A stretch of DNA of 64,000 nucleotides from Ophioderma brevispina. Taxonomy: Eukaryota > Echinodermata > Ophiuroidea > Amphilepidida > Ophiodermatidae. The position numbers and the translations under genes are program-made. Below the pieces are notes generated by a model. That model was not told the origin of the DNA. It saw only the letters and a program-made list of their open reading frames with translations, and did not search any database. The DNA is taken from NCBI GenBank assembly GCA_023653785.1, contig JAMKCH010035170.1:124001-188000 (forward strand), given 5' to 3'. How positions within the stretch are numbered: position 1 is the stretch's first letter; the number at the start of each line of letters is the position of its first letter. Below are positions 10,851 to 24,325 of the stretch, piece after piece.

Positions 10851-11522
10851 CAACTTTTTTGAACATTTTAATCACTCACGGTGAAATTCTAATTGTAAAG
10901 TCACCGATGCAATCAACACAAGTAAATTTATTGCTTATCCCAATAACTAATTGTTTCTGCATATTAGTAAAGATAAAGCCTTTTGTTCCAACAGTCCAGC
11001 TTTTAAATGCTCACCAACCGTGTTGAGGATATTAAAAACAGACGAGCCCGGCTTAGTCTATAAGGGCCGCGATAATTACGCGATAATGCAGATCATTTGT
11101 TTAAATGGTCGCTAATTACCTTGCTTTCCCGTATATGTTTTTATAGTTGTACGAGTAAAATGTTTTGGCATAAAAGACAAATCTTCATGCTATTATTATG
11201 GTCAGGTTTTTTGCACGAATTGCGGAATTAGGGCAAGTACAGAGTGTTCAGAAAAAAATGTATATACATTTTGGATTTTTTTTCTTAACATTACATATCA
11301 TGGTATTTAGTATCCGAATGTTCACGGTGCTTGAAAAAGAAAGAGCGAGAAACCGAATGCGTCAACTCTTATACGTTTTGTTTTAAAAACTATGAGAGAT
11401 CAGCGACAACAATTATTGTCTAATTTTAGAATTGCTCCTCAATGCATTACCCCTTTATTGAATGTTGCATTCACCTCTGTTGCAGGAAGTGTTATGAAGT
11501 ATGATTCAGCGGATGTAATCTC
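10851..11522. other. No gene recognised
   Basis: AT-rich with no evident repeat. Confidence 0.4.
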
Positions 11523-11525
11523 AAA

Positions 11526-11793
11526 GGGAGGTCTACGTTAGACCCAGTTAACCAGGGTTAGTCCAATACGAGTGGACCTTTTCCCCTTCACCATACTCTG
11601 AAGGTGTGCCGTAACGGTTGAGAAACATTCCCTCAATGGGAGGGCGGAAATTCCTCATCAAGGGCCGACCGGTCCATCCATGGTGATTTTCTTCACCCGT
11701 TATTTTAACACTTTCTTAGTATGTTGAAAGTGAAAAAACGTCACTCATGTAGGACTAACCCTGGTTTAAACCCAGGTCTAAAGTTAGACTCCC
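11526..11793. mobile_element. MITE with about 50-bp terminal inverted repeats
   Basis: The left end (gggaggtctacgttagaccc, then aaccagggttagtcc) pairs with the right end (ggactaaccctggttt, then ttagactccc). A diverged relative lies at 18017-18221. The middle shares aaattcctcat and ggccg with that relative. There is no coding capacity. The superfamily is not determined because no unambiguous target duplication is visible. Confidence 0.7.
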
Positions 11794-11796
11794 TTT

Positions 11797-14461
11797 GGAT
11801 ATACCAGCCTACCTTCTTTTTAATTAACGTTTGGGTTCAGCCTACATACCCACAACTTTTTATCTCTTATAATTCACTGACCCTTACCCCTTTTATTAAA
11901 ATGTGTAATAACACCAATGGGATTCACAGACCGGCGACTCATGCAGCAGGAAGATGACTGAGGTGGGATTTTTACATTTCATTACATCTGCAACTCTAAA
12001 ATTCGGTTTATTAAGAGTACTGCCCGAGCTCTCAGCCTCGACCCTTACGACCTGATTTTTAGTATCATTAGAAATACTTTTTTCTCACTTCATCGTGAAT
12101 ATTTTTTTGCTGACCTTTTTTTTTTGCATTAGAGGTTTGGAGCAATATTTGGAAGTAATCTGTGGACTGTTGTAATATGCAAACTTACCGCTCACGTCAA
12201 AATGGTTTGAAATGTGAGGTACCATAGGCATATGTTTGGCGACGTCCTATTCACAAGAAAATTTTATATTGTAATCGGTGGGACGCCTTTACCAAGTTGT
12301 CTTGAAATAGATATTCTTCGCCAATGTAAAAGGAGATGGGAAGTCTATAATCAATTGTCTACCCTAACACTTTGATGACACGTCCTGCAAATCCGGGTTT
12401 TGAGACATCGATAGTCAGATAGTATACACACGTTACATCTCGATATTGGACGTCTTTTCTCAACTATGTTTAAACACGGAGACTCAACTAAACTTATCCG
12501 CCTCCGATACTTCAACAAAGTCTATTTCCCGTTGTATCACTAATGGGTAAGTCCTTCATCCACCTACAAAATATGTGTCAATTCCCAACCAGTAGATACC
12601 TTTTGCGATGCTGTGGAACCAACTGCAGAACTTTGGTCCCAGTGTGAGGAAAAAACAACAAGCCCTATACATCAAAATTTGTACTCAAGGTTTGATTAGC
12701 ATATGGAACAACCTTGAGGGTAATATACCGCTTTGTGTAAGGTTTACTCAAATTTGACAAAGACAAACAAAATTACTTAGCGAAAGAGTTGGTCTCTCTT
12801 TTTCAATAACAAGTACATTTAGTCAACATTGTATACAGTGAAGTGGTTGTTGTGCTCAACTCTTGCACAAATACATGCGGGCGTGGCGGGAGGGGAGAGG
12901 CGAGAGATGATCAATTACTTTAAAATGACTATATAGCAGAGATGCATGTCACGCAACAGGCTGGTCCAATTCAAACTCTAGCTAGACCTAGCTTAAATGA
13001 GCCTTCTCTGGCCAATTTCGTCATACACACGTCATTCATATTTTTAACAAAACTTCCTTATTTTCCCAAATTTCTTGTGTTTTCCGGCATTTTTGCGCCA
13101 GTCATGATTGAACGGCATATTGGTTTCGATTTGGTTAGCATAGCAGCTTCCCTTCCGAAAGTCTACCTTTTCACTTAAGGTCGAAAATAGGTAGCCGGCA
13201 AACCCTATGTCACGACAATAATCTTCATCATATCACACACACCAGGGTCAATTCCTTCTTTTCAACTTGGCGCCGCAACATGTGCATCCAAGCTTGTTTT
13301 AATGTAATGATCTGAAACTTTTTTGAAAAAGGGGTCAAAAAATGGGAAGGCCCTTTCGTGGATTGTCCGTTGTTTTCATTGCGCCTAATCGCTGAACTCC
13401 TGATAGATCTTGAATGACATAAAGCGATGGGTGATTCTTGAACAAGGCATGTCCGGACAGGGGAGTACAAATCCGTCCGCAGTCTTTTCTTGGTCGCAAA
13501 GTATTATCGACAGCCTGTCTTGCAAACGTAACAGGTTGCTATAATGCGTTCCATTAAACTTGGTTTATTCTGACTATATACATTTAGTCACATTGATTAG
13601 AATGTCCGTGTAGCTCATGTAACAAAAAAAAAGAAAAAAATTAGACTCAACTTTTCAGCAGACTTTCAATCACAAAAATAAGATCCGTAATTCAAATCCC
13701 AAATCAAGTTAACTTCAAAAAGTACAAACAATTGGGGTCGAGATGGGGGGAGGCGAGTAAAGGTTCCAATAATACCCTAATAAAGACATTTTAATACAAG
13801 CTTCGAAGGGCTATGTGAATTATAAGGTGACCAAATTCTGGTGTAGTCGCATAAAATAGTAAAAGACAAACATTTAACGCAATGTCGGATACAAATCCTT
13901 GAACATAACATAATTAAAAGTCAGGAGAAACATCCAGAAATTACGGGCTCTTCTTCAGTGCCTGATGGGGCCCGTGTACCATCAAAAAAAACAGTCGCAG
14001 AAAGATTTTTTTGACTCTATTTATAATCAGGTTGTATGTGTTTTCGTCATCTGATTCGTATTATACAGAAAAATGATTTTAGATTTTCCTTGAACAGCTT
14101 ATTTTGTACAAGGCAGTCGAGAAACCCTAAAGATTAACTCTCTAAACAATTCGTATATTATCGATGATAACTCGAAGGTACGTATCCGTTTGTAATATGT
14201 TAAATGGAAAGAGTTGATTTAAATTACACTCATTCGAGTCTAAAGGTAATTCCACAGGATCAGAATTGGTCAATACTTCTCACTGATTTTTGAGAGAATG
14301 ATTTTTATTAGCATTACACAAACATATTGACATTCTTGTATATTGGGCACACCTCAGAGTCGTTTGTAATAATATTTATCAAATGAGATGAGTAATTATC
14401 ATATTATAACTTTTGTACCAAAAGCCATCTTACTATTTTTCAGAATTGCTTTCAGATATGA
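11797..14461. other. 2.7 kb without recognised features
   Basis: There are short frames on both strands (for example 12942-13178 plus and 13228-13470 minus) but no conserved motif, RNA gene or repeat. A short A-tract lies at 13623-13641. Confidence 0.4.
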
Positions 14462-14623
14462 CACTGTAATGAAGTGTATTAGGAGGTGATGGACAAAAAC
14501 TATTAATTTGTTTAAAAACCCGAAACATGTTTTCGATTTTTAAACATAAGAAACATGTTAAATCCAAACCATGTTGTAGTTTTAATATAGGCTAACATGT
14601 TTTTGTCCATACTTTATACAGTG
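14462..14623. mobile_element. Small MITE with CACTG/CAGTG ends
   Basis: The left end cactgtaatgaagtgta, followed by ggacaaaaac, pairs with gtttttgtccat and actttatacagtg on the right. The interior has aacatgtt-type words resembling the elements at 28781-29003. Length is about 160 bp. Confidence 0.55.
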
Positions 14624-16039
14624 ATACTTTCGAGAGAATAACGTAAGCCATAAAATTTCTGCAAAGAGAACAGGTAAAACTTAATTATTTCCCCCAAATT
14701 CAAATCTATACTTTCTGGATATTTTAGGGATAAATCCTGCGCCTAATTCAAAAAGCGATGTCATATGTTTAAACTCGGTATCGATTTCGATATGATGAGC
14801 GGGGACATATGGGTTTGCACCCTCTTATGTGGATATGGACTCTAAGAGAATGACATGTCATGTGCTACAGCTATAGCCATCTAACACTTTTCTTTAAAGC
14901 CATGATAGTTGAAAAAATTAAATGGGCCGAGATGACCATAATGAGTATGGTAAATTTGAGTGCAGAGTATAAAGGGTGCTCAGGGGATACAAGACAGTTT
15001 TAACTTATCAAGTTTCAGGATATACTCATTTTGAGATACATCTCTCTTCAGCGACGGTGCGTATGGATGTTATAGGCCGTTTAGGGTATCCCATACAAAG
15101 AAAAGAAATTTTTAAGCGAGATCATGCACTTGTAACGTACCAACTAGCTATCTCTATAGAAGAAAACCCTCCCAGGGTCTTTGGTATAGGCATGCGTGTG
15201 CACAGCTGTCCAGGCACGTCAAGCGTAGGGCCTATATGAATATGCTAGGCCTATAGTAGGCGCCTATTAATAGAGAGGAACCTCCAACCGTACTGGCGGG
15301 TATTACGTGGTCTTAGTTTTGCAAACGTCGTCACAGGCCGAGACATTCAGCCGAAACGTGTCAGTTCCGAAGTGCAATTTATTATCGGGTGGTTCTCCAG
15401 TCCAGGAACTATTTAAGCTTCATCAGTCCGAAAAAAAGTTCGCTAGTCGGATAAATTAAAATGCACCGTTTTAGTCTAGAAAATAAAATATATGTTTCAG
15501 TCCGAAAGTTCGTAGCCCGACTTGATAGTACCTCGGTTAGTCCGAATTCATAATGGTGAACCGGAAGTATAATGGCGAGTACAGGCTTAATTGACTCTGC
15601 GAAATTGCATTCATAACCTTTCCCATTGCAGTTTGTCATGCTTTGTGCATATCGAGTTTTGTGGATCAAAAACAGTCTTGACAAAAAATAACATTAAGTT
15701 AGGCCTCTCCGTAGTATGTTCTACACAAATTAGTTTAGGCATGAATAAATATATTCAGGACTTACGGTTGGGAGGGGTAGAGACTCGCAGGATCACACAG
15801 AAAGCAAACGTGCAAGGGAAGGTAATATATAAACAAACGGTGCTTATATAAACTCCAATTTAGTTTTAATAAGAGAATATTGAAAGACAGATGAGACAGA
15901 GACGAGAAGAGATTGTGAGACCATTAGGAAACAGACGAGAGAAAAACATCTCAGCTATGACTAGAAAATGTGAGCGGAGACGGCGAAGGAAAAAAAATGA
16001 CAGACGAAAGACACAGCAACGGAAATGAAGAGAAGGACG
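14624..16039. other. No gene recognised
   Basis: Short frames (14976-15239 plus, 15409-15684 minus) lack recognisable motifs. The word agtccgaa recurs three times between 15425 and 15550. Confidence 0.35.
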
Positions 16040-16400
16040 AGACTACTCTTAAAGCTCTTAAGCTTCTTTTAAAGGGTCGGAGGATATTTTTTGAGGTACA
16101 AATTTCTATCAAATTGCACTTGAACGGTTGTAGAACACCTACAGAGAACGTTTCGAAGGTTTTGGACAAACAAGCCACGAAAGAAAACCGGCACAACACA
16201 TTGTTTTGAAACTTGCCTGACTATAGTTCCCATAGAGCACCGTGCTTTGAGTTTCTGTCATGCACGACCAGAAAGTACTAAATCTTCATCTTTTACATAA
16301 GACGGCGTATTCGGCTTATCACTGCAGGTGATGTGTGATTAAATACATTGAAAAGCATTACAATATGCATCACAAAAAAAAAACATGGTTGGAAACAGAT
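16040..16400 (+). repeat. Diverged dispersed repeat, copy 1
   Basis: It shares an ordered series of blocks with 16720-16990: aatttct-caa, gacggttttagaacac-like, gtttcg-aaggtttgga, gaaaacc, aaatc-tcatctt-ta and taatacattg. Copies are in the same orientation, about 670 bp apart, and much diverged. The family is unknown. Confidence 0.5.
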
Positions 16401-16719
16401 GGTTCTAGAAATCTCCTCTATGTCTCTTAATGCCTTAGCAGTTAGAGAGAATTTCAATCTTATGACTGCCACTCAGCTGCACCAACGAAGAAGGATGAAA
16501 TTCAATCGCGAATTCTCGGCTAAGATTTATATGTTAAGGTTAGGATAAAGGTATAGGTTATTAGGTTTAGGAGTTTATAGAGGATTAATGCTTTACAGTT
16601 GGGAAAGATTATAACAATTTTGTGTGGCTAAGTAAAACCCAGGCTTAGAGTGAGATAAACCCCTTGAAGTCAGAGAACGACATGAGGGGATATCAGCGAA
16701 TAGAGAATGTAAAGGTATT

Positions 16720-17030
16720 TAAATTGACAGGAGATTTTTTAGGATACGAAATTTCTCTCAATGTGCCACCTGACGGTTTTAGAACACATACAAGAAACAG
16801 TTTCGGAAGGTTTGGAAAAAAATAAGGTAAAAAGGAAAACCCCAAAAACTATGTTTGCGATCGTCCCCGACAGAAAAATACGAAATCAGCATCTTATTAC
16901 GAAGTGGAAAGGCGGCGTCGTAGTCTAGCTATGATTCACTTCAGAGTGATCTAATACATTGCCAAAAAGAAAAAACAAAACAACAATCAAAACAAGGTTC
17001 GAACCCGGGATGGTCGAAAAAAAAAGGAGG
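16720..17030 (+). repeat. Diverged dispersed repeat, copy 2, with tRNA-like end
   Basis: This is the second copy of the repeat at 16040-16400. Its right part has gtagtctagctatgattc (16919-16936), resembling the A-box half of a tRNA, and ggttcgaacccgggatggtc (16994-17013), resembling a B-box. The spacing between the boxes (about 60 bp) is longer than in a tRNA. A decayed tRNA-related SINE is possible. Confidence 0.4.
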
Positions 17031-18016
17031 CTCTTTTGGACAGTGTCTAGTTGGTCTTTTCTAAGGAGACGCGTAATACAAATCCGGCATTATTACCGCA
17101 ATCATGTCATCAATATCAAGTTAATCTCACAGAGCCGACACAAAATATTTCTCTACATATATTAAAAATTCACTTGGATATCTAAGCTAATATCTCGCGA
17201 GCTAACATGATTTTTTTTCACATTTTCACGCATCTAGTAAAATCTTCACATCGCAAAAACCACGAGTTAGACTTTATCGTTAGCCGATTGCTCATCCTAA
17301 CACCAATATTCTATGAATCCGCCTTCCTTCAAGGAAATCTACCTCACGCTTTTCCGCGACTTAAATTTCGCTAAATAACCTCGTTTGAATTTGCACATCA
17401 CGCGAACTTAAAAACAAATAGATCCCGATTTTTGCAGTTTAATTTGGACTGTCGTAAGGGTTAAATAGCAAGCTCATGCAGAACTCAAGATGAATGAAGG
17501 AGACTTGAGAATTTGCTCAATTGCTCTCTTAAATGCTAACAAGTAAATCGCACATATCTCTGATCTTGTGAACCGTTGTCCATTCTTACCCATATCAAAT
17601 TCCAGGATAACATATACAGGGTGTGTGACAAAATAGCCCACTGCATACTGGAACAGTCTCTATTAACGATTTAACTTTAAAGTTACAGTCGTGTTCGACT
17701 TTCCGTTGAACATGCTGAAAATTAATCATGTTTTTGAAAGAAACTATAAGTAGTTCATACTGGTGGACCCTCCCATTAACTCTCTTAACTCCATTGACAC
17801 TTGCCTAGCTTTCTACAGCATTTCTGATTGGCACTTACAACATAAATTAATTCACTATCCAGTTGAAATGCAGCTTTAATTATCTTCCAATCCAGCTTCC
17901 AATGGGCTCTATAGCCCTCTTCAGCTCTACCACCATTTGTACATGTTGTACATATTGGCTCACAATCAACGTTCAATGTGACAAATCGACTGTAGAACTA
18001 AAGGGTGGTATTCCTG
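17031..18016. other. No gene recognised
   Basis: A short frame at 17785-17976 (minus) has several cysteines but no known motif. The string acagggtgtgtgac near 17618 resembles transposon ends in general, but no partner was found. Confidence 0.35.
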
Positions 18017-18221
18017 AAAGGGAGTCTGACTTTATACATGCTGTTTAAACCAGTTTATCCGCATGATGTACTGTTTTTTCCTGTCACCGTGAAGTAAAAT
18101 ACGGGTGAAAAATTCCTCATGGACGGCCGGTCTCTCACCCGCTACAGGAAACCTTTTAGAGTATGTTGGAAATAACACAAAGTCCACTCTTGTAGGACTA
18201 ACCGTGATTTAAACCAGGTCT
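18017..18221. mobile_element. Diverged relative of the 11.5-kb MITE
   Basis: It begins gggagtctgactt and ends aggactaaccgtgattt followed by aaaccaggtct, as in the element at 11526-11793. It shares the inner strings aaaattcctcatgg and agtatgttg. It is shorter and more eroded. Confidence 0.6.
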
Positions 18222-18279
18222 TGTGTTATTCGTAAATATGGCGAAATTGGACATTTTTGAAATAAAAAATCCACTTCGT

Positions 18280-18446
18280 TCGGTTAAAATAGTTCCCCAT
18301 TTATACACCTGATGGGTAAAGTGAGACAAGCGAGGGATAGAGTGACCTGTAGCAAGGACACAAACGTTGGCCACGGCGGGGTCGAACTCACACGCAACGA
18401 CAATGAGTCCTGAACGTTTTAACTGGACCGTACGGTGCTCCCCTCT
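18280..18446 (-). repeat. tRNA-derived SINE, minus strand
   Basis: On the minus strand the head (18370-18443) resembles a tRNA: ggtccagttaaaacg in the A-box region, an actcattgt anticodon-like loop, and gagttcgaccccg as a B-box. It is followed by tgtgtccttgct and aggtcact, then caggtgtataaatgggga. The order tRNA head, gtccttg, then a gtgtataaatgg block is seen in widespread metazoan tRNA-derived SINEs (established knowledge, recalled and not searched). Both pol III boxes are mutated, so it is presumably inactive. Confidence 0.65.
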
Positions 18447-19378
18447 AAACTCAAGGTCAAAGGTTTAATTAGAGGTAGCAATTCAAAATACCCGATTTAG
18501 TTAAAGTTGTCAAAGTTGCCTTCGTCTTCTGGTTACAAGTATTTCAAAAATGTTTTGAGAAAGATGTTTCAACCACTTTTACGTCCAAGGGTCGAAAATC
18601 GTAAGTGGAGCGATACTCGTAAATTACCTAATTCTGTGACGTCATGCAAGCCATATGACAGTGTTATATGGGTTAGGGTTTAGGGTTTTGATAGTGTTTA
18701 TCCGTGACAAAACAGAAATAGGAAAGGAAAGTAAAGAAACCATAAAGAATGCAAGCCGAAAGGAGTCGTAAAGAATATATGATTATGCTTCCCGAATAAT
18801 TTTGATAGGGGGAATCGCTCTTAAACTAAGAATCTTTGTTATTTTTGTTAGAATCACCGTATTTTAAGAAGTTCACGTGTGCGGGGGGCATCTTTCATGA
18901 GCTCAGACGCTTCGGTAACCTATACGGCACCCTCATCCACCCGTCACATGTGGAAACAAAAAGCCCATAAGCGATGGTTGAACTTTAAGAACAAGAATCT
19001 GAGTTCACAGTACCTTTCGATTTAAATGCTTACATCCTCGATTGAAAACTAGTCAGAAAAAAACAACGGAAATGACGGCAGACAGAGAAAAGAAGCAAGA
19101 TTGTATGGCTCGGAGCCGCCGTATTAGCTAGAGCATTTCTATGCTTGAGAAAAAACTTGTTCTGTTTATTTTGATGGAAGTGATCAAGCGCGAATAGGGC
19201 CGTCACCCTCAATAAAACTGCGCTTTAGAGTGAGTTAAAATTTTGTACCGTTGTGCTGAAGGCAAGGGTACTGGCTAAAGGAGAAGCTTGTTTGTAGCGA
19301 AAACAGGGGGGGGGGCATTTTCACCTTTCACTCCATAATTACCGATGCTGCGGGAACATCAGTGTCAATACAGCCCGG
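18447..19378. other. No gene recognised
   Basis: A G-tract lies at about 19307-19315. Nothing else was recognised. Confidence 0.4.
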
Positions 19379-19755
19379 TGTAGAAGTAACCATTGTCCGG
19401 CGTACTCATAGTCCGGGAACATGGTGAACATAAGGCAATCGATTCAGTTGACTCTTTACGCAACATTAGTTGCACGCTTATTCCGCGATCGTCTATGGAG
19501 CCCCGACTATGCTCCGATTTTGTTTCCTGACGATCTATTTCCTGGACGATCTACGCTCTTGTTTCCTATTGTTTTCCAACTTAATGGGCTTATCTTTAAT
19601 CCATTGAGATCATAGTCCGCATAGTCCGGGGCCCATAGACGATAACTGAATAAAGCGTGAACTAATGTTGCGTAAAAGAGTCAACTGAATCGATTGCCTA
19701 TTGTTCACCATTGTTCCCGGACTATGAAGTACACCGGACAATGGTTACTTCTACA
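19379..19755. mobile_element. Foldback element with about 145-bp arms
   Basis: The left arm starts tgtagaagtaaccattgtcc and the right arm ends ggacaatggttacttctaca. Each also holds caatcgattcagttgactc or its complement and the string gcaacattagtt or its complement. The two arms cover about 19379-19522 and 19610-19755 with a spacer of about 90 bp. The left arm has relatives inside both copies of the 2-kb tandem unit (40330-40500 and 42316-42495). Confidence 0.75.
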
Positions 19756-19785
19756 AAAACAAACCGGTATGGTGTACGTTTGTGT

Positions 19786-19825
19786 TAGTGGTGTGTGTGT
19801 GTGTGGTGTGGGGGGGGGGGGGGGT
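19786..19825. repeat. (GT)n followed by poly-G
   Basis: A GT-rich microsatellite (gtgtgtgtgtgtgtgg) runs into a G-tract of about 14 bases. Confidence 0.9.
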
Positions 19826-22800
19826 CAATATCCATAGCTTCGCTTCCTGATTTGGCTCAAGCGCATGTATAATAAAATATTTGATGGGAAATATGTAGGT
19901 TATAGTTACTATAATATATATCGTTACATAATTGCCAGCTATTAACCATGCAGTTTTCTGGGTCAAGTCATAGTTAAACTAATTTAGATAGTTAAGTGAT
20001 GTCTAATTACTGACGGTTAAAATAGTCCAAATGAAATACAATTATTGTACCATTAGGTAAATTGTATTTTGGAGGTCATATCCGATTTTTCTCCGGCAGT
20101 GTAAGTGTGGTCGATTTATAGAGTTGAGTTTAATGCATGTTGCAGTCAAATCAAAGCAGAAAATAGGTCGTTCAACCACTTCCACGATTCAATGTTCACA
20201 AAACTTGTGAAATAATTCATAAGCATTATAGTCCTAGCTTTTCATTAAGTTAAGAAAATTTGCTTGATAAGAAAATAATGACACTGTCCATCATTGCGGG
20301 CGTTTTTGGCCCGATATGTCTTTCAAAATACGAGACTATACGAGTCACAAACACTGATCACAAAGCTCAGGCTGGAGTGGACTTGGCATATGAACTGGCC
20401 CCGTTGAGTTTATCTATACTCACGTACAAAAAATATCCTCCCGCCTTAGTAGTGAGCGTATATTCTGGCGGGGCTTTTGAAAGTATAGGGATAACACGAG
20501 TCCTAACATCGAGTGCAGATCAACATGGCCACCTACGTCACTTATATGAACAATTCATTACATTGATTACATTGACAATCATGATATTAACAAATTGCAT
20601 GCGATGTAATGAGAAGAATCAATTTCATACTAAAAATGCTAGCTCATATACGGTACTTCCCATCACCCGGATCACCGTACATTGGGGTCAGGACCTAATG
20701 GGTCTTTAGACGTGTTTCTAATTTTCATTTAGATTAAGTTAATGTTTTATAGGAATCACTGTAAAAACTGTTGTTCAAACTTTTAAACAACCCAAAGTGC
20801 TTCGGGTATACACTCTGCTGAAACAACTTGTAAATATTCAAAAGTTGTTTAAGCAGGATACTTGAACAACCCCGGTTGTTTAAACAAATAAACAACCGTG
20901 TTGGTGGTCCCTACAATTTCCCTATAAAATTTATTTTGGGGAAATGGTAGGAACTTGATGCTATACCTTTTAGTTACAGTCTTCACAAGATCAGCATTTA
21001 TGGTAATTTTGCCTATCGGCACCATGCTCCCCACTTTAACATCAGAAACAGCACTACTTTAAATACTTTTCTAACCATGTCAGACTGAAGTCAATCGAGA
21101 GATACATTTTATGATGTTTAAAAGCCAAACATGGTTAGAATATTAAATTTTATATTGTTAGGACTGACGTGTTTCCGAGTTAGACGCGTCTAGAAAAAAT
21201 AAATAATCCACTTTTCGAAAAAAATACGAGATACTTTCCCAGACAATAAAACTATATACAACAAAACAAATCACCATGCATTATTCACAAATTTGAATAA
21301 TCGCAATAAGAAATTTGCACTTAAACAATTAAAACAACATTTTTTAAATAAACGCTTAGATGCGTTTAGAAAACAACACCTTGTGTTTAGAAGTTATATA
21401 CATTGTTTAACAATAAATCACATGACCACATTGTGTAATAAAGATGAGCTAGGGGAACAGGCTTTTGTACAAATGAGTATATTATATATTTTCTCCACAC
21501 AGAAAACAGGTACTAAATGTACAAACGTCAAAACGCATTTGTATCATAACCATTCGCTTCTGCGATTGCGTTATTGCTTCTGTCATATGTCCGTACATAT
21601 TTGGCTCGTATTCCAATTTGAGTTAGCTCAGCTCTTACAAAATCGTCGTATCATTTCTCTGTAAATATGCCAAACTGAGAAATCGGAATCGCCCAACCTT
21701 TAGTATTGCATGACATGCGATATATAGACAGGATAGTTTTATTTGTCTAAATGTTGGCTCTTCACGTCTTCTAATTCTCTAATATTTTACATGCGTTGAA
21801 TTCTTTGTAACACTATCACATACACAAGCAGGCGGACCATGCAATGACTTTTTAAGAGCGTAACATTGCCCACGAAACAGTTGGGGCGCGAGCGAGAGTT
21901 CACCGAGAGGTAAATCACTCCAAAATCAAAAAGGGAGAAAGAAGAGCAAATCAAATAAGAAAGCTAGGGATTTAGGGAATATTTAATCATAATATATCTC
22001 CAAAACTTTAAGGAAATTTTGAAAAATAGTAAATATTACAAGAAACCCAATATTGCATCTTGTGCAGGATGCCGATGACCTTCTCAAAAGAATCCCCCGC
22101 TATATCCTTTACTATCCATCATACTTGCTCAAAGGGTGTTTTCAGTGGTAAAATTTCACTCTAAAATGGCGTGAAAGTGAAATGTTCAGTCTGAAAAGAG
22201 TGGAATATTGTTATCAAAAGGTCAACTTTAACTTCTTTCAGAGTGTGTTTCCACTCCAAAAGGTGTTGCTCTTCATTTAATTCCTTGAGCGAGTTGAAAT
22301 TCGCTTTTGTTGAACCATAAACAAAAAGAAATTAATATCACGTAATTCACATTTAATGCACAGAATTAGAAGTGAATGGGAATTATTGTATTAAAAGTTG
22401 GCAAGGTATCTCTATGGGCAAAGAGTAAAGAAGGTCTCCCCAAATTAGTAGTCCATTAATCGCCGTTCATTACACAAAAACGTACGATAAAATTTCACCT
22501 GATATTGTTAAATCGGCTAATTTTGAGGATCGCTACCTATATAAACCAACAACAAGGTGCTAAGATCGCAAAATATCTACCTTCCTTTAAGTGTGTTTCC
22601 GCGTATTGCAGCAATTTTAATTGGGATGGAAGGTTCACATTACTCCCTCGAGCTGATTAAATAAAACACCCTACTCAAGTGTCTGAGCTTGTCCGTATTT
22701 GCTCGGTGCTATCTACGGTAGATAGCCCCTCAACTTCAGATGATATAATCGACACTGCATTATCATTTATCGTATTTTTCTTTCCACTCAATTTATCTCA

Positions 22801-24325
22801 AAATGAATCTTTCCATAACACACATGCATACGAGTTATTAAATTGAGATATTATTTGTTGGCAAATCTTCGTCATCTGGCATGACAGTCGCCTGCTGAGC
22901 CTATCAAATACTCGCGATATGTATTTGAACTTTCCTGTAGCGCGGTGCCTAAACCCCGAGTGTGTGAAAATAATGACTGTAAATTGGAGGCGCTATGGGA
23001 GACCAGCTTGCTATCGCTTCGGTATACTCATTTACACAAAAAAATCAATGACAATTTTTGTTCCTTTTTATTTTAACATAATTCGACCAATCAGACTTGT
23101 AGAATTTTGCAAGCGATTCTGGTATTCTTATGCAGGCTCACTTATTTTATATGAATTTTGTAATTTGTATCAATTATGTCATTAAGTTATGCTGAAGATT
23201 CGTGGGATTTAGCCCTTTCCTTGGCTAATTGCTGTATTTAAGGGGAAAACCCTTACATAACTTTTCTGGAAAGTGTATGATTCTTTGTTGTGATATTTAT
23301 AACTAAATAGCTTTCTGGGGTCTCGTTTGATAATATCCTGATTCAAAAATAGGCAGGATTTTAATACTTCATGTTGTCATGTTCTTACTCAGTGAAACGT
23401 TAAAAGCGGATTGTTCATCTTGACTGAATTACCGCTTGTGACCCCCCCCCCCCCCCACCAATTACCCATCTGCTACTTCCCATGCCGAGATTTCCATCCG
23501 TTTTAATATGACAGCTAAACGCGATTTTGTAAACAAATAGAATATTGTGTACGATTAATTGGTCAACCAAAACGGGGCGCCTTAATTTTCGCCCATAACA
23601 TCAAAACTAAAACACCAAGAAGTCCCCATTTTTTGTGTACATGAGTATATCAATAAACGCGGTGCCAAGGTTTAGGTTTATTGTAAAGTCTCCATAACAT
23701 CATAGTTGAAGTTGACAAATTGCGGTGACGCAGAAGCGGCCTGGTTTAGCTGTCAAAGTGAACCATAATGGTGAGCTTAGGTTTTAAGTGAATAGATCCT
23801 GAATATTATATGTTATATGTTGAGCTATTAATGGACATAAATCTAAAGTGATGGAGTTGTCAAGTTGAATACGCATGTGATTTCCCAATGTGCTGAAAAA
23901 TATACAGTATTTATTTTGAATATTTAATAAATCTAAACGTAGTAATGGAAAGAAACGATTAAAATTGCCAGATGCCGTTTTATTAAAGGGGTAGCCCGCC
24001 GTGCCATTGGTGGATGAACCCAAATATTGGCGGTGTTGGCCAACCATACGAGCATTATTGTATACATCCTATATAGGATTTGTCCTGAAGATCATCTATT
24101 CCCTGGTTTTGTTTATGTGTTTTTTAAATAAAATATAATAAACTTGTACCTTTTGTTTCACATTAAACATAATAAAATGCTACAGGATAAGTGTTGTTCT
24201 ATAGCATGATTTGTTTTGCAATACATATAAGTGGATCGCTTTCTTTGATTTTACAATTTCAAATTTATGAGGAATGTTGTAGTGCTATGTTATTTTAAAC
24301 TTTTTCAAGCACTTGTATTTTATTT
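19826..24325. other. 4.5 kb of mostly unassigned sequence
   Basis: The longest open frame of the window lies here (20260-20709 plus, 149 codons from a non-ATG start) but has no known motif. Around 20758-20900 are many complementary words (gttgttcaaa, tttaaacaac, gttgtttaa) suggesting a decayed foldback element that starts cactgtaaaaactg. A 12-bp inverted pair, ctaaccatgt and acatggttag, spans 21070-21137. A C-tract lies at 23442-23457. Confidence 0.4.
22711..22727. repeat. Isolated palindrome identical in core to the 27-bp minisatellites
   Basis: The string gctatctacggtagatagc is a 19-bp near-perfect palindrome. It contains the atctacYgtaga core of the arrays at 32.7-34.1 and 38.4-40.2 kb, but stands alone here. 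Confidence 0.6.

Noticed and set aside
17600..17660. Transposon end acagggtgtgtgac
   Set aside because: No inverted partner or target duplication was found within several kilobases.
20260..20709. Longest open frame (149 codons) as a gene
   Set aside because: It starts at a non-ATG codon, has no recognised motif, and its length is within what chance gives over 64 kb in six frames.
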